A stretch of DNA of 64,000 nt from Thalassobacillus devorans MSP14 (lineage in GTDB: Bacteria; Bacillota; Bacilli; Bacillales; Halobacillaceae): assembly GCF_000496835.1 (NCBI RefSeq), contig NZ_KI543236.1, positions 583,636 to 647,635 of the forward strand, in the 5' to 3' direction. Within the stretch, counting starts at the first letter, position 1; each line of letters starts with the position of its first letter. The notes under the pieces were generated by a model. It was not told the DNA's origin and did no database searches. It saw nothing but the letters and a program-made list of their open reading frames with translations. A program made the translations under genes and the position numbers. Below, piece after piece: positions 17,102-25,462 of this stretch.

Positions 17102-17575
17102 TTGAAAAAAATTATTTTTATCGTAATGGTATTTTTGCTTAGTTTAGTAGGATGCAGTGATGATACTGCCTCAAAGGAGCTTGTAGATTACAATAAAGAA
17201 AAAGTTATTAACTCATTAAACGATGTGTCGTTTACTCCAGAAGTCCCAACTAAGCTTCCATTTGAGCCAAAAGAGATAAGAGTAAACTTAGAGGGTGTAG
17301 GAGGAATGGAGAATAGTTTTATTAAAGTTTCATTTATAAGTGAAAATCAAGAAGAGGTCACCTTTCAGGCAGCAAAAAGCCAAAATGCATTTGATTTTAC
17401 AGAAGAACACGTAAAAATACAGGGAGACATAGAAGGAAAATACGGGGAAAAAGAAAAGGTTAAGATTTTGAAATGGAATAAAGATGATATTTATTATGAA
17501 CTATTCGTGGATAGCGACTCTACTTCTAAAGAAGAAGTCCTTAATATAGCCGATAATTTTAATCAAGTCAATTAG
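17102..17575 (+). CDS. Hypothetical lipoprotein
   Basis: 157 residues. The signal peptide MKKIIFIVMVFLLSL ends in the lipobox LVGC, so Cys18 should be lipidated. The mature part is hydrophilic and mostly beta-strand plus helix, with no recognised domain. Start is TTG at 17102 behind AAGGGGGAAGAG. It is surrounded by similar small AT-rich genes for membrane proteins. Function unknown. Confidence 0.7.
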   Translation: MKKIIFIVMVFLLSLVGCSDDTASKELVDYNKEKVINSLNDVSFTPEVPTKLPFEPKEIRVNLEGVGGMENSFIKVSFISENQEEVTFQAAKSQNAFDFTEEHVKIQGDIEGKYGEKEKVKILKWNKDDIYYELFVDSDSTSKEEVLNIADNFNQVN

Positions 17576-17651
17576 ACTAACTTTATAAAACTAACGGAGC
17601 AGGATAGATGAATAAGATAGTGTATTTATTTATAGAAAGGAGGAACATAAT

Positions 17652-17948
17652 ATGGAGGCTTTTATGGATTACTTTGGCGGAATAGGGTTTTTAGATGTGC
17701 TATTTTTTTATTTCCCAATTGGGGTAGTTATAATTAGTGCGTTACTCACTTTACTATTCAGAAAAACATTTGTACCTGTTATAGTAGTGCTTGTTTTATT
17801 CGGAACATTCTTCATTTATTCATACAGTCAATTAAATACTTCTTACGTAGATTTTCTTGTTGCACTTATTGGGTACATTATAATTGCATTCCTCATTGGC
17901 AAATTCACACAAAAAGTTATTGTGAAATATAATTCTATATTGCATTAA
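17652..17948 (+). CDS. Small membrane protein
   Basis: 98 residues and three predicted helices (VLFFYFPIGVVIISALLTLLF, VPVIVVLVLFGTFFIYSY, FLVALIGYIIIAFLIGKF). The ATG has a good site, GAAAGGAGGAACATAAT. No homology recognised. The recurring word AACTAACGGAGCAGG occurs both before (17589) and after it (17985). Confidence 0.6.
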   Translation: MEAFMDYFGGIGFLDVLFFYFPIGVVIISALLTLLFRKTFVPVIVVLVLFGTFFIYSYSQLNTSYVDFLVALIGYIIIAFLIGKFTQKVIVKYNSILH

Positions 17949-17949
17949 C

Positions 17950-17986
17950 GGTGGCGATTTTTCAATATAGACGATCGCTTTTTTAA
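17950..17986 (+). terminator. GGCGAT-family hairpin terminator
   Basis: GGTGGCGATTTTT faces GATCGCTTTTTTAAC at the 3' end of the small membrane protein gene. It is a degenerate member of the family at 18086, 21336 and 33105. Confidence 0.5.
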
Positions 17987-18085
17987 CTAACGGAGCAGGT
18001 TTATTGCAGAAGGGAAATGGTTAACCGAAAGCGAAAAGGTAGTTGAGTAATAACATTAAGAGAATCCTGTATAAATCAAATTAGG

Positions 18086-18120
18086 GGCGATTATCCAACA
18101 AGCGATAGTCGCCTTTTATT
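18086..18120 (+). terminator. GGCGATTATCC-family hairpin
   Basis: GGCGATTATC pairs with GATAGTCGCC around CAACAAGC, then TTTTATT. Confidence 0.65.
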
Positions 18121-18150
18121 GTTAGCTTTAAGATATTTGATTTTTACCAT

Positions 18151-18177
18151 TGTCACAAATCAGCCGCTTCCATTGTT
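18151..18177 (+). promoter_or_regulatory. Probable ECF41-type promoter
   Basis: TGTCACA at 18151-18157, then 16 bases, then TGTT. The known ECF41 consensus is TGTCACA-N16-CGTC: the -35 is exact and the -10 differs by two transitions. It lies 35 bases before the oxidoreductase start, which is directly followed by an ECF41-like sigma gene. Confidence 0.6.
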
Positions 18178-18211
18178 ATATGTATAAACCATAAAGAAGG
18201 AGCTGAAAGTG

Positions 18212-19402
18212 ATGAGCGACTTGACATGTATCATTATCGGAGGCGGCTATGCAGGGCTTGGAGCACTTTATCAACTGCAGTCAGCAACCCGGGAAATGGA
18301 GAATGGGCGAAGGATTCGGTTTGTTCTGGTCGACAAGCAGCCCGGGCATTTGCGTAAATTGAGGTTGTTTCGTCCAACTACGGTCGAGGAAGAAATTGTG
18401 ATCCCATGGAGTGATTTAAATATCGGAGGGTTCGAATTTGTGCAAGGTACCGTTACATCTGTGGAGAGTGAAAAAAAGCGGGTCCAATATAGTGATGTAC
18501 AAGGAAATGATGCCTGTATTCGTTATGATCTTTTAGTCGTGACGGTGGGCAGTATGGTTAGAAGGCCTGATCATGACCAAGGTGGAATCGCCTTGACTGA
18601 CCCAGAAACCGTGGCAGCTATCCGGGAGGGTTGGCAAGACAATTTGCGAAAGGCTGCTGAAGAGACAAATCCAGTAGCACAAAAACGCCTAATGACTGTG
18701 GCGGTCGCTGGAGCTGGTATCAGTGGCATCGAGACTTCTGCGGAACTGGCTCTCTCTATGCGGAAGGAAGCAACAGCTTTAGGGGTGAATGCTTCTGATA
18801 TCTCCGTCTATTTATTGAATGCAAAAGAACGGCTGCTCCCAGAAGTGTCGGAGAAATTCAGGCGTAAGCTGTGTCATGAGATCGCTGAATGTGGCGTGTC
18901 AGTGCTTAATAATTGTAAGGCGCTACGGGAGGAAGGAGGAGTAGTGACGCTAAACAATGGCGCCTCTCTGGAAGTCGGTCTGTTGATATGGATGTTTGGT
19001 CTGGATCCGAATCCAGGTCTACGTAATATGGGCTTGCCGCTTACTTTGGATGGCCATGTACTGGTTGATGAAAGCTATCGTGTGTCAGGTGCTCCTGGGG
19101 TGTACAGCAATGGCGACTGCGCGAAAATCATCGATTCAAAGACAGGCAAATCGGAACAGAAGACGTGCTTTGAAGCTGGCATACAGGCGATTCGACTGGG
19201 GAAAATCGTGAAGGCTGATCTGGAGGGCCGTCCCGCGCCGATTCACAAAGCATCGAAATCGAACTTTGATGCTTATACGATCGGCTTGGGGCAAAAAGGA
19301 GTGGTTTGGCTGCGCAAATGGGGGCTTGATGTTGTCATCACAGGAAAGATTCCAGGGAGAATCAAGAAGATGATTGAGGATAAAGCCAGCTACTTACGAT
19401 AG
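18212..19402 (+). CDS. FAD-dependent NAD(P)H oxidoreductase (NDH-2-like)
   Basis: 396 residues with two Rossmann folds: N-terminal FAD site IIIGGGYAGLGALYQL and a second dinucleotide site VAVAGAGISGIETSAEL near residue 170, plus the terminal FAD motif GVYSNGDCAK. This is the architecture of type-II NADH dehydrogenases and related pyridine-nucleotide oxidoreductases. ATG at 18212 follows AAGGAG. It is the first gene of an operon with the sigma factor at 19452. In ECF41 systems the adjacent gene is commonly an oxidoreductase, epimerase or carboxymuconolactone decarboxylase controlled by the sigma factor, so it is probably the target. Confidence 0.82.
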   Translation: MSDLTCIIIGGGYAGLGALYQLQSATREMENGRRIRFVLVDKQPGHLRKLRLFRPTTVEEEIVIPWSDLNIGGFEFVQGTVTSVESEKKRVQYSDVQGNDACIRYDLLVVTVGSMVRRPDHDQGGIALTDPETVAAIREGWQDNLRKAAEETNPVAQKRLMTVAVAGAGISGIETSAELALSMRKEATALGVNASDISVYLLNAKERLLPEVSEKFRRKLCHEIAECGVSVLNNCKALREEGGVVTLNNGASLEVGLLIWMFGLDPNPGLRNMGLPLTLDGHVLVDESYRVSGAPGVYSNGDCAKIIDSKTGKSEQKTCFEAGIQAIRLGKIVKADLEGRPAPIHKASKSNFDAYTIGLGQKGVVWLRKWGLDVVITGKIPGRIKKMIEDKASYLR

Positions 19403-19451
19403 AGAAAGAGATATTACCTTATTGTTAACATGCAAGAAAGGAGAGACAGCG

Positions 19452-20315
19452 ATGGAGGAACTTTATAATCAATATAAAGCATTACTGTTTACTCTGGCTT
19501 ATCAGTTAACAGGTTCTGTTGCGGATACTGAAGATGCGTTACAGGATGTGTTCTTCAAGGCATACGATGTGAATGTTGAACACTTAAAAGAACCGAAAGC
19601 GTATTTGTGTAAAATGGTAACCAATCGTTGTCTTAATCTGCAGAAATTGGCACGAAAGCAAAAGGAAGTGTATGTTGGTCCGTGGCTCCCCGAACCGTTT
19701 CAGACGGCGGGAGCGGAAACCATCGAGGTGACGGTCGCCCGCCGCGATTTGTTGTCATATGGCATGCTCGTTCTGCTGGAGAGGCTGACACCGACAGAGC
19801 GTGGTGTGTTTGTCCTGCGGGAAGCGTTAAGGTTCAATTATCTCGAAATCGCCGAACTGCTCGACAAGAAAGAGGCGAATTGCCGCAAGCTGATGAGCCG
19901 AGCACGCAAAAAGATGGAAATAACAGAGGATGAGATAGTAGGGAACAAAGCGATAGAATTGGAATGGCTGAACCGGTTTCTCACCTCTCTTGAGCAGGGG
20001 AACGTTGATTATTTGCTTTCCCTGTTGAATGAAAACGTCACGCTAGTTACCGACGGAGGAGGAAAAGTAAACGCGTTCAAGCATCCGATACAAAAGCGTG
20101 AACGAGTGGCTCGATTCCTGGCTTCAGCGCTTGAAGGCTTGTCGGACTATTATCAGGAAGGTATTTATATCGAGTTAGCGCACATAAATGGGGAGAAAGG
20201 GATAGTGCTCCGGGCTGGATCTGATACAGTTGCTGCTTTATTTATTCAACAACAGCACGGAAATTTCTCAAGAATTTATGTTGTACGAAACCCGGATAAG
20301 CTTACACGTGTATAG
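19452..20315 (+). CDS. ECF41-type sigma factor (SigJ-like) with C-terminal SnoaL-like domain
   Basis: 287 residues. Region 2 (YNQYKALLFTLAYQLTGSVAD, EDALQDVF) and region 4 (LTPTERGVFVLREALRFNYLEI) come first. From about residue 165 there is a SnoaL_2-type extension (EWLNRFLTSLEQGNVDYLLSLL, NENVTLVTDGGGK) as in ECF41 proteins. In that group the extension acts as a built-in regulator in place of a separate anti-sigma factor. ATG at 19452 lies behind GAAAGGAGAGACAGC; the longer frame from 19374 overlaps the upstream gene. It begins 49 bases after the oxidoreductase. Confidence 0.85.
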   Translation: MEELYNQYKALLFTLAYQLTGSVADTEDALQDVFFKAYDVNVEHLKEPKAYLCKMVTNRCLNLQKLARKQKEVYVGPWLPEPFQTAGAETIEVTVARRDLLSYGMLVLLERLTPTERGVFVLREALRFNYLEIAELLDKKEANCRKLMSRARKKMEITEDEIVGNKAIELEWLNRFLTSLEQGNVDYLLSLLNENVTLVTDGGGKVNAFKHPIQKRERVARFLASALEGLSDYYQEGIYIELAHINGEKGIVLRAGSDTVAALFIQQQHGNFSRIYVVRNPDKLTRV

Positions 20316-20428
20316 GTAGTAGTTCGTTTACAATCCTTAGAGTTCGCTTAATGGTAATGCATGTTTACTTTTAAAAGATTTTAAAACATCTTTCAACAGG
20401 CTTTAACAGCAATAGAGGGTGTTAAAAA

Positions 20429-20560
20429 TTGGCAATTGAGAAGAAATCCTTCCGAACTTTCCATGTTTCATACTCCGTGTTATCTTCATTTGGCACCTTA
20501 GTAGAATTCAGAGGCAAAGATATAGGCAAGCTACTTCTTGAAAAAGCCGAAAAAAACCAC
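20429..20560 (+). pseudogene. Fragment of a GNAT acetyltransferase
   Basis: The frame from TTG 20429 contains LVEFRGKDIGKLLLEKAEK, which matches the acetyl-CoA-binding motif A of GNAT enzymes (normally RGKGIGxxL). Nothing else of the enzyme is present, and the frame runs straight into the palindromic repeat at 20570. I read this as a decayed gene whose 3' part was lost or replaced. Confidence 0.5.
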
Positions 20561-20569
20561 CTAAGTTCT

Positions 20570-20620
20570 GGTGCCTTTCCCCATTACATTAATGCTTTAA
20601 CATACTGGGGGACAGGCACC
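20570..20620. repeat. GTGCCTG palindromic repeat, copy 3
   Basis: Left arm GGTGCCTTTCCCC, core containing ATTAATGCTTTAACAT, right arm GGGGGACAGGCACC. Confidence 0.65.
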
Positions 20621-20709
20621 GATTAGGCACTGATTATGAGCAATCGAAAAGAAACCCTTCTTAGTTTTATATGTTAAGTTTAAAGAAACAACTAGAAAGG
20701 AGTGTGACG

Positions 20710-21327
20710 GTGGGAAAAGTTATTTTAGACATATCAATGTCACTGGACGGCTTTATCGCTGGTCCAAACGATAACCGTAAGCAGGGTCTTGGTGAGGGTG
20801 GCGAGATTCTGCACGAATGGTTATTTAGTGGGGAAAGACCTAGTAAATTTAACGACTTTTTTAAGCTTTCTGAAATTAATAGGGAAGTTTTTGATAAATC
20901 TTTCGGAACTACAGGAGCAATTGTAGCAGGTAGGCGAACATTCGATCTTACATGTGGCTGGGGAGGCAGCCATCCCATTCACGGAATTCCGGTATTTATA
21001 CCCACTCATGATGCGCCTGAAGAGGTTCCCGAGGGTGCAACACCGTTCACTTTCGTTAGCGACGGTATTGAGAGTGTCGTTGAACAAGCTAAAACAGCCG
21101 CGGAGGACAATGATGTCCAGGTGATGGGTGGCGCGAATACTGCTCAACAGTGTATTAAAGCCAACCTGGTTGACGAAATCCTGATTCACTTGGTACCCGT
21201 TCTACTTGGTAAAGGCATCCGACTGTTTGATTCTATCGGTCCAGAAAAAATTCACATGGAGAAGGTAGACGTGACAGAAGCCTCTGATGTAACCCACCTT
21301 AGATATCGAATTTCAAAGAAGTACTAA
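20710..21327 (+). CDS. Dihydrofolate reductase family protein (RibD C-terminal fold)
   Basis: 205 residues of the RibD_C/DHFR-like superfamily (YwjB/YyaP type): VILDISMSLDGFIAGPND at the N-terminus, GAIVAGRRTFD, a VQVMGGANTAQQ nucleotide-binding turn, and LVDEILIHLVPVLLGKG. The start is GTG at 20710, seven bases after AAAGGAG. The ATG at 20671 lacks a site. These are NADPH-dependent reductases of unknown substrate; true folate reductase activity is not implied. The terminator at 21336 follows. Confidence 0.82.
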   Translation: MGKVILDISMSLDGFIAGPNDNRKQGLGEGGEILHEWLFSGERPSKFNDFFKLSEINREVFDKSFGTTGAIVAGRRTFDLTCGWGGSHPIHGIPVFIPTHDAPEEVPEGATPFTFVSDGIESVVEQAKTAAEDNDVQVMGGANTAQQCIKANLVDEILIHLVPVLLGKGIRLFDSIGPEKIHMEKVDVTEASDVTHLRYRISKKY

Positions 21328-21335
21328 TTCAAGAA

Positions 21336-21379
21336 AGGGGGCGATTATTCAAGAAGGATAATCGCCCCCCTTTCTTTTT
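21336..21379 (+). terminator. GGCGATTATCC-family hairpin terminator
   Basis: GGGGGCGATTAT pairs perfectly with ATAATCGCCCCC, then TTTCTTTTT. Confidence 0.8.
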
Positions 21380-21572
21380 ATAGAATTGGGAAATTACAAA
21401 AAGCTACATTATCAGATTACTTACCTCTGTAAGTTGAAGATGGAGGCTTTGTCTGGCTAAATCAACAGGAGTGGTGTGCTCTTGTCGGGATGCATTTCCC
21501 TCATCACCTGAGTCAGAAGTATGAACTAGATCAAATAATTGAAACTTATTGGAAAGTCTCACACGTACGCTT

Positions 21573-21698
21573 GTTAATGCAAATATTCGTGGATGCTTTC
21601 TGTTTTACCGCGATATCATAGGACTTGAAGTCCGCTATGGAAATGAAGACACTCCATTTGCTGTATATCAAACTGGTAATATTAATCTGGCGTTCTAG
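21573..21698 (+). pseudogene. Remnant of a VOC family gene
   Basis: A 41-codon open stretch without start reads FYRDIIGLEVRYGNED and ends in QTGNINLAF before TAG at 21696. This is the first beta-alpha module of a glyoxalase-fold protein. The rest is absent. The 21390-21570 stretch before it holds no readable gene. Confidence 0.6.
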
Positions 21699-21793
21699 GA
21701 CTTCAAGTAACAAACCGGGCCCTGATCGAATCGTTTACTAGTGAGGATAAAAGGGAAAACTCTTATAGTTATTACAGACCAAGGAGGCCAATC

Positions 21794-23119
21794 ATGGAAA
21801 ATATGGAAAAACTGAAGAAACGATTGCGGAAAATGACTATAAGAGAAATCTTCGACCACTACGACGGAGAAATACTCGGTCTTGACCATCGCAAACGCTC
21901 CATTAAATACAATAAAATGGTGACGAACCCTTTCCAATTTTTCAGGGGGAGCGCCTACCTGTTCTATTACGATGTCTCCAGGCTGCCGATTTCCTATCAT
22001 ACCCCCGAAGATAAACCGACTTGGATTCAGGGTGACCTGCATTTCGATAATTTCGGAGGATTACGGAATGAACAGGGCGAGATCGTGTTCGACTCGAATG
22101 ACTTTGATGAAGGCTATCTGGGTTCTTACCTGTACGACGTGTACCGTATGGCGACGTCGATCGGGCTGTACGCTGAGCAACTTGAATATGGGGAAGAGGA
22201 CCAGGCGGTTTTTATTGACACTTATTTGCGCGCCTATCATCATCAGCTTGAGGAATTCGTCAAACGAGGTGGCGATCCATCCACCCTGTTGTTTACAAAA
22301 AACAATACAGGCGGACCGGTCGAAGAAACGCTAAGAGATCTCGAAAACCGGGAAGCGGCAGAAAAGCTGAATCAAATGACGGAAGTAAAGGATGGAGAAC
22401 GGCGCTTTAAAGTGGAAGGGAAGCTTAAGCGTTTATCCAAGAAGGAAAGAAAAGGACTTGAAGAAGCCTGGCCAAAATATATCCAGTCATTAAATGAAAA
22501 TAAAGAGTCAGTAGCAGAATACTTCGCGATCAAGGATGCTGTGAAGCTGGAAGGCGCTGGGACTGGATCCATTGGATTGATGCGCTTCTTCATCCTCGTA
22601 GAAGGACCTGGGGAGGAGCATGCGGATGATGTAATCCTTGAGGCAAAGGAAGCCCGTTACCCTGCTACAGGGCATTATTTTTCTTATGATGACTTGTTTC
22701 ATTCCGAAGAGGGTCTTCATCATGGGCGCCGGGTGATTCAGACTCAGAAGGCTATGCACTATCTGCAGGACCCTTTTCTTGGCTTCTTTACGATCGGCAA
22801 TCATCACTTTTATGTGCGGGAGTCGACTGCTTTTGAAGAAGAGGTGGCCCCGGAACAGCTGCTTGATAGAGACAGCATGCTTGCGACCGTGGAAACGATG
22901 GGAAGAGTAACCGCCAAGCTCCACGCGCGGGCGGATTCGGATGTGGATGCTTCTCTTCCGCATGACAGTGAAGTCGAGATTCTGAATGCGATCGGCAATC
23001 TGGACCGATTCGTGGACGATCTTACCTGGATGGGAATGTTTTATAAGCACCGGGTAGAAGAGGATTTTCAGTTGTTCACGGAATGGCTAGAAGAAGAGTT
23101 TCAAAAAAGAGAAGAGTAA
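21794..23119 (+). CDS. DUF2252 family protein
   Basis: 441 residues of the DUF2252 family, distantly similar to aminoglycoside-kinase-like folds. Kinase-like motifs are visible: GDLHFDNFG (about 77-85) as a possible catalytic loop and IVFDSNDFDEG (about 97-107) as a possible metal-binding motif, plus the N-terminal NPFQFFRGSAYLFYYD typical of the family. The C-terminus has GRVTAKLHARAD. Good site AAGGAGGCCAATC. It appears monocistronic. Activity is unproven. Confidence 0.85.
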   Translation: MENMEKLKKRLRKMTIREIFDHYDGEILGLDHRKRSIKYNKMVTNPFQFFRGSAYLFYYDVSRLPISYHTPEDKPTWIQGDLHFDNFGGLRNEQGEIVFDSNDFDEGYLGSYLYDVYRMATSIGLYAEQLEYGEEDQAVFIDTYLRAYHHQLEEFVKRGGDPSTLLFTKNNTGGPVEETLRDLENREAAEKLNQMTEVKDGERRFKVEGKLKRLSKKERKGLEEAWPKYIQSLNENKESVAEYFAIKDAVKLEGAGTGSIGLMRFFILVEGPGEEHADDVILEAKEARYPATGHYFSYDDLFHSEEGLHHGRRVIQTQKAMHYLQDPFLGFFTIGNHHFYVRESTAFEEEVAPEQLLDRDSMLATVETMGRVTAKLHARADSDVDASLPHDSEVEILNAIGNLDRFVDDLTWMGMFYKHRVEEDFQLFTEWLEEEFQKREE

Positions 23120-23123
23120 CAGA

Positions 23124-23160
23124 AGAGGGACGGTCCCCTTGTTCGGGCTTTCCCTTTTTT
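23124..23160 (+). terminator. Weak terminator-like sequence
   Basis: AAGAGGGACGG and CTTTCCCTTTTTT form an imperfect stem directly after the DUF2252 stop. Confidence 0.35.
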
Positions 23161-23326
23161 AAACAATCATCTTATGGAAGATGCGAAAGAAATCAATATA
23201 ATTGCTGAATGATATAATTGAATAACCATATATGAATTTTTACACATCTCTGATTGAGGATACAACAATTACAAATATTGTTTGATATGGTGCAAGTGGA
23301 AGAGGAGATAAATTGCAAATCTATTG

Positions 23327-23362
23327 GGGCTATTCTTCAAAAAAGGAGAATAGCTCTTTTTT
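23327..23362 (+). terminator. Intrinsic terminator-like hairpin
   Basis: GGGCTATTCTTC pairs with GAGAATAGCTC, then TTTTTT. It lies in a region without an intact gene, so it may end a transcript of a lost gene. Confidence 0.6.
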
Positions 23363-23558
23363 ATTGCAGTAAAGAATCAGTAATGCAAAATAATAAAAAC
23401 TGTCCATATTTACTGAGTATACTGTGCAGCCAATATTTTTTAGAAAGATTGTACTTGCTGAACGGGGCTTGTTAGTGAGAAAGGATTTTACCGAAAAGAT
23501 ATTCTTTCAATAAAATTTTATTGATAATCGATAAATATTTATTTAAAATAAATATAAT

Positions 23559-23674
23559 GACAAAGAAGATGGAAAGGCAAAAGCGGTCCGGTTATCTACT
23601 TTAGATGCAATTTGTAAGGCTTTAGAATGTCAGCCCGGAGATATTTTGGAATACCGAAGTGATGAAGAAAGTTA
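23559..23674 (+). pseudogene. 3' remnant of an XRE-type (YozG-like) regulator gene
   Basis: The frame ending at TAA near 23674 reads KAVRLSTLDAICKALECQPGD and then ILEYRSDEES. This is the typical C-terminal half of a short Cro/CI-family regulator, where helix 4 and 5 follow the DNA-reading helix. The N-terminal helix-turn-helix half is missing. Such small regulators usually precede a membrane protein gene, as here. Confidence 0.6.
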
Positions 23675-23722
23675 AGCATTGTATAAATAACTAATCTAAT
23701 AAATATTAGGGAGGGTATGACG

Positions 23723-24970
23723 ATGGATACTAACAATTTGGTGCTTAAAAATATTTCTAACCCGATTGAACTGGAGAGGATTTATCGAAAAGACCCGAAA
23801 GCTTTTAAAAAGTCATTCGCATATGCATGGGAACAACATCCCGATTCTCAGGTTCTTAGTGTCTGGTATGAAAGGTTGCATTTCAAGGAGCCAGCAACTG
23901 CAACTGAACTTTCCCTGTTTCAGAAAAGTTTCTTATTCATGGGCCTTTTAGCTATTCTGGCCGGGGTAAGCACAAGGATCATTTTCCACTTTGTCGAGCA
24001 GGAAGCAATAGCTCCTATTAACCTGGCTTTTGGTATCATTCCATTTATCGCTGCCTACTTTGTATATAGTAATGCGGCGAAAAGAAGCATTATTTATTCC
24101 CTTTCAGCGTTGTTCACCATTTCCGTGGTTTATCTTAATTTGCTGCCATTAAATGATAAAGACAGTATTATCCTTGTTTATTTACACCTCCCCATTTTCT
24201 TATGGGTATTGCTGGGGGTTGCTTTTACAGGAAACGGCTATTCTAAAGGCAGTAGAAGATTAGACTATATTAAATTTAATTTGGAATTTGGAATTCTCTA
24301 CGCCAGCATGGCAGTCAGCGGAATGGTGTTAGCAGCATTAACCATGCGGTTATTCAGCTTTGTTGGTCTGGATATAGAAGATTTCTATTTTAGTAATATT
24401 GTTTTGTTCGGTGCTGCCGCTCTCGCGATTGTGGCTGCGTATCTTGTATCAATGAATCTTAAACTTGCTAAGAATATCGCCCCGTATATAGCGAAAATTT
24501 TCAGCCCCCTTGTTCTGGTCACATTGTTGGCCTATCTTGTAACGGTTATATGGTTGGGGAAAAATCCATTCCTCGATCGCAATTTCCTGATAGCTTTCAA
24601 CGGAATTCTCCTTGGTGTATTGGCTGTCACCATATTTTCCATTACCGAAAGAGATTCAGACGAGAATAAGAACATTTCAGATTATATCAATGTTTCCTTA
24701 ATTGTCCTTGCACTCATCATCGACAGTGTGGCTTTGTCAGCCATAGTGTTCAGACTTTCTTCTTTTGGCATTACTCCAAATAGATTTGCTGTTTTAGGAG
24801 TAAACATGCTCATATGGGCAAATCTGATTTGGATTATGTTCTCTTATATGCGTTTTTTACAAAACAAATCCGGACTATCAACGATCCAGGATGCTGTTAC
24901 TAAGTATTTGCCGGTCTATGGACTGTGGGCAGCTTTTGTTATATTTACTTTTCCATTTATATTTAATTAG
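23723..24970 (+). CDS. Polytopic membrane protein, unknown
   Basis: 415 residues. A soluble N-terminus of about 75 residues (LERIYRKDPKAFKKSFAYAW) precedes ten to eleven transmembrane helices. The start is ATG at 23723, seven bases after GGGAGGG. I recognise neither a transporter family nor a catalytic motif. DUF2157/DUF4153-type membrane proteins look similar in layout. It follows the remnant of an XRE regulator. Confidence 0.65.
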   Translation: MDTNNLVLKNISNPIELERIYRKDPKAFKKSFAYAWEQHPDSQVLSVWYERLHFKEPATATELSLFQKSFLFMGLLAILAGVSTRIIFHFVEQEAIAPINLAFGIIPFIAAYFVYSNAAKRSIIYSLSALFTISVVYLNLLPLNDKDSIILVYLHLPIFLWVLLGVAFTGNGYSKGSRRLDYIKFNLEFGILYASMAVSGMVLAALTMRLFSFVGLDIEDFYFSNIVLFGAAALAIVAAYLVSMNLKLAKNIAPYIAKIFSPLVLVTLLAYLVTVIWLGKNPFLDRNFLIAFNGILLGVLAVTIFSITERDSDENKNISDYINVSLIVLALIIDSVALSAIVFRLSSFGITPNRFAVLGVNMLIWANLIWIMFSYMRFLQNKSGLSTIQDAVTKYLPVYGLWAAFVIFTFPFIFN

Positions 24971-25462
24971 TAAGGATTTTTAATCCTATTTCCTGAGCAA
25001 ACGGTGTCAATGGGGAGGTAAGAAAAAAAGATGTTAACACTAATTTAATTACAATAACTTATTGCTAAGTGATACTTCGCTGGGAGCACATCCTTGTAAA
25101 GAATATATTTAAGAAATAATAGTGCCTTAGAATGAGTGAAAAAAATATACTCCTTGTTATTTCTGCAAAAAGTTACCTGCGAACCATTTCCTATATCACT
25201 AATAACTTTATAATGCATATGGCCTCAGTGTCCCCATTCTATACTTTGTTAGATTTCTTTTACCGAAGTGGTCTGCTTTAATCAAACAATAATGGGTATA
25301 TTTGCTATATATCACTTCTATTTGGTTTTTAAACCTGAACAAATAATAACTGAACCCGCCTCCTTGCTACATAAACAAATGTGTCCAGCATTAAATAAAT
25401 TTAAGCACAAGGAATAATGTAAAAAAGTGGACATACACCTCTTATATAGAGAGGTGGTTATT
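24971..25462. other. Intergenic, nothing recognisable
   Basis: About 490 AT-rich bases with no supported gene, repeat or strong hairpin. An AAGGATTTTTAATCC hairpin just after the membrane protein gene is a weak terminator candidate. Confidence 0.4.
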
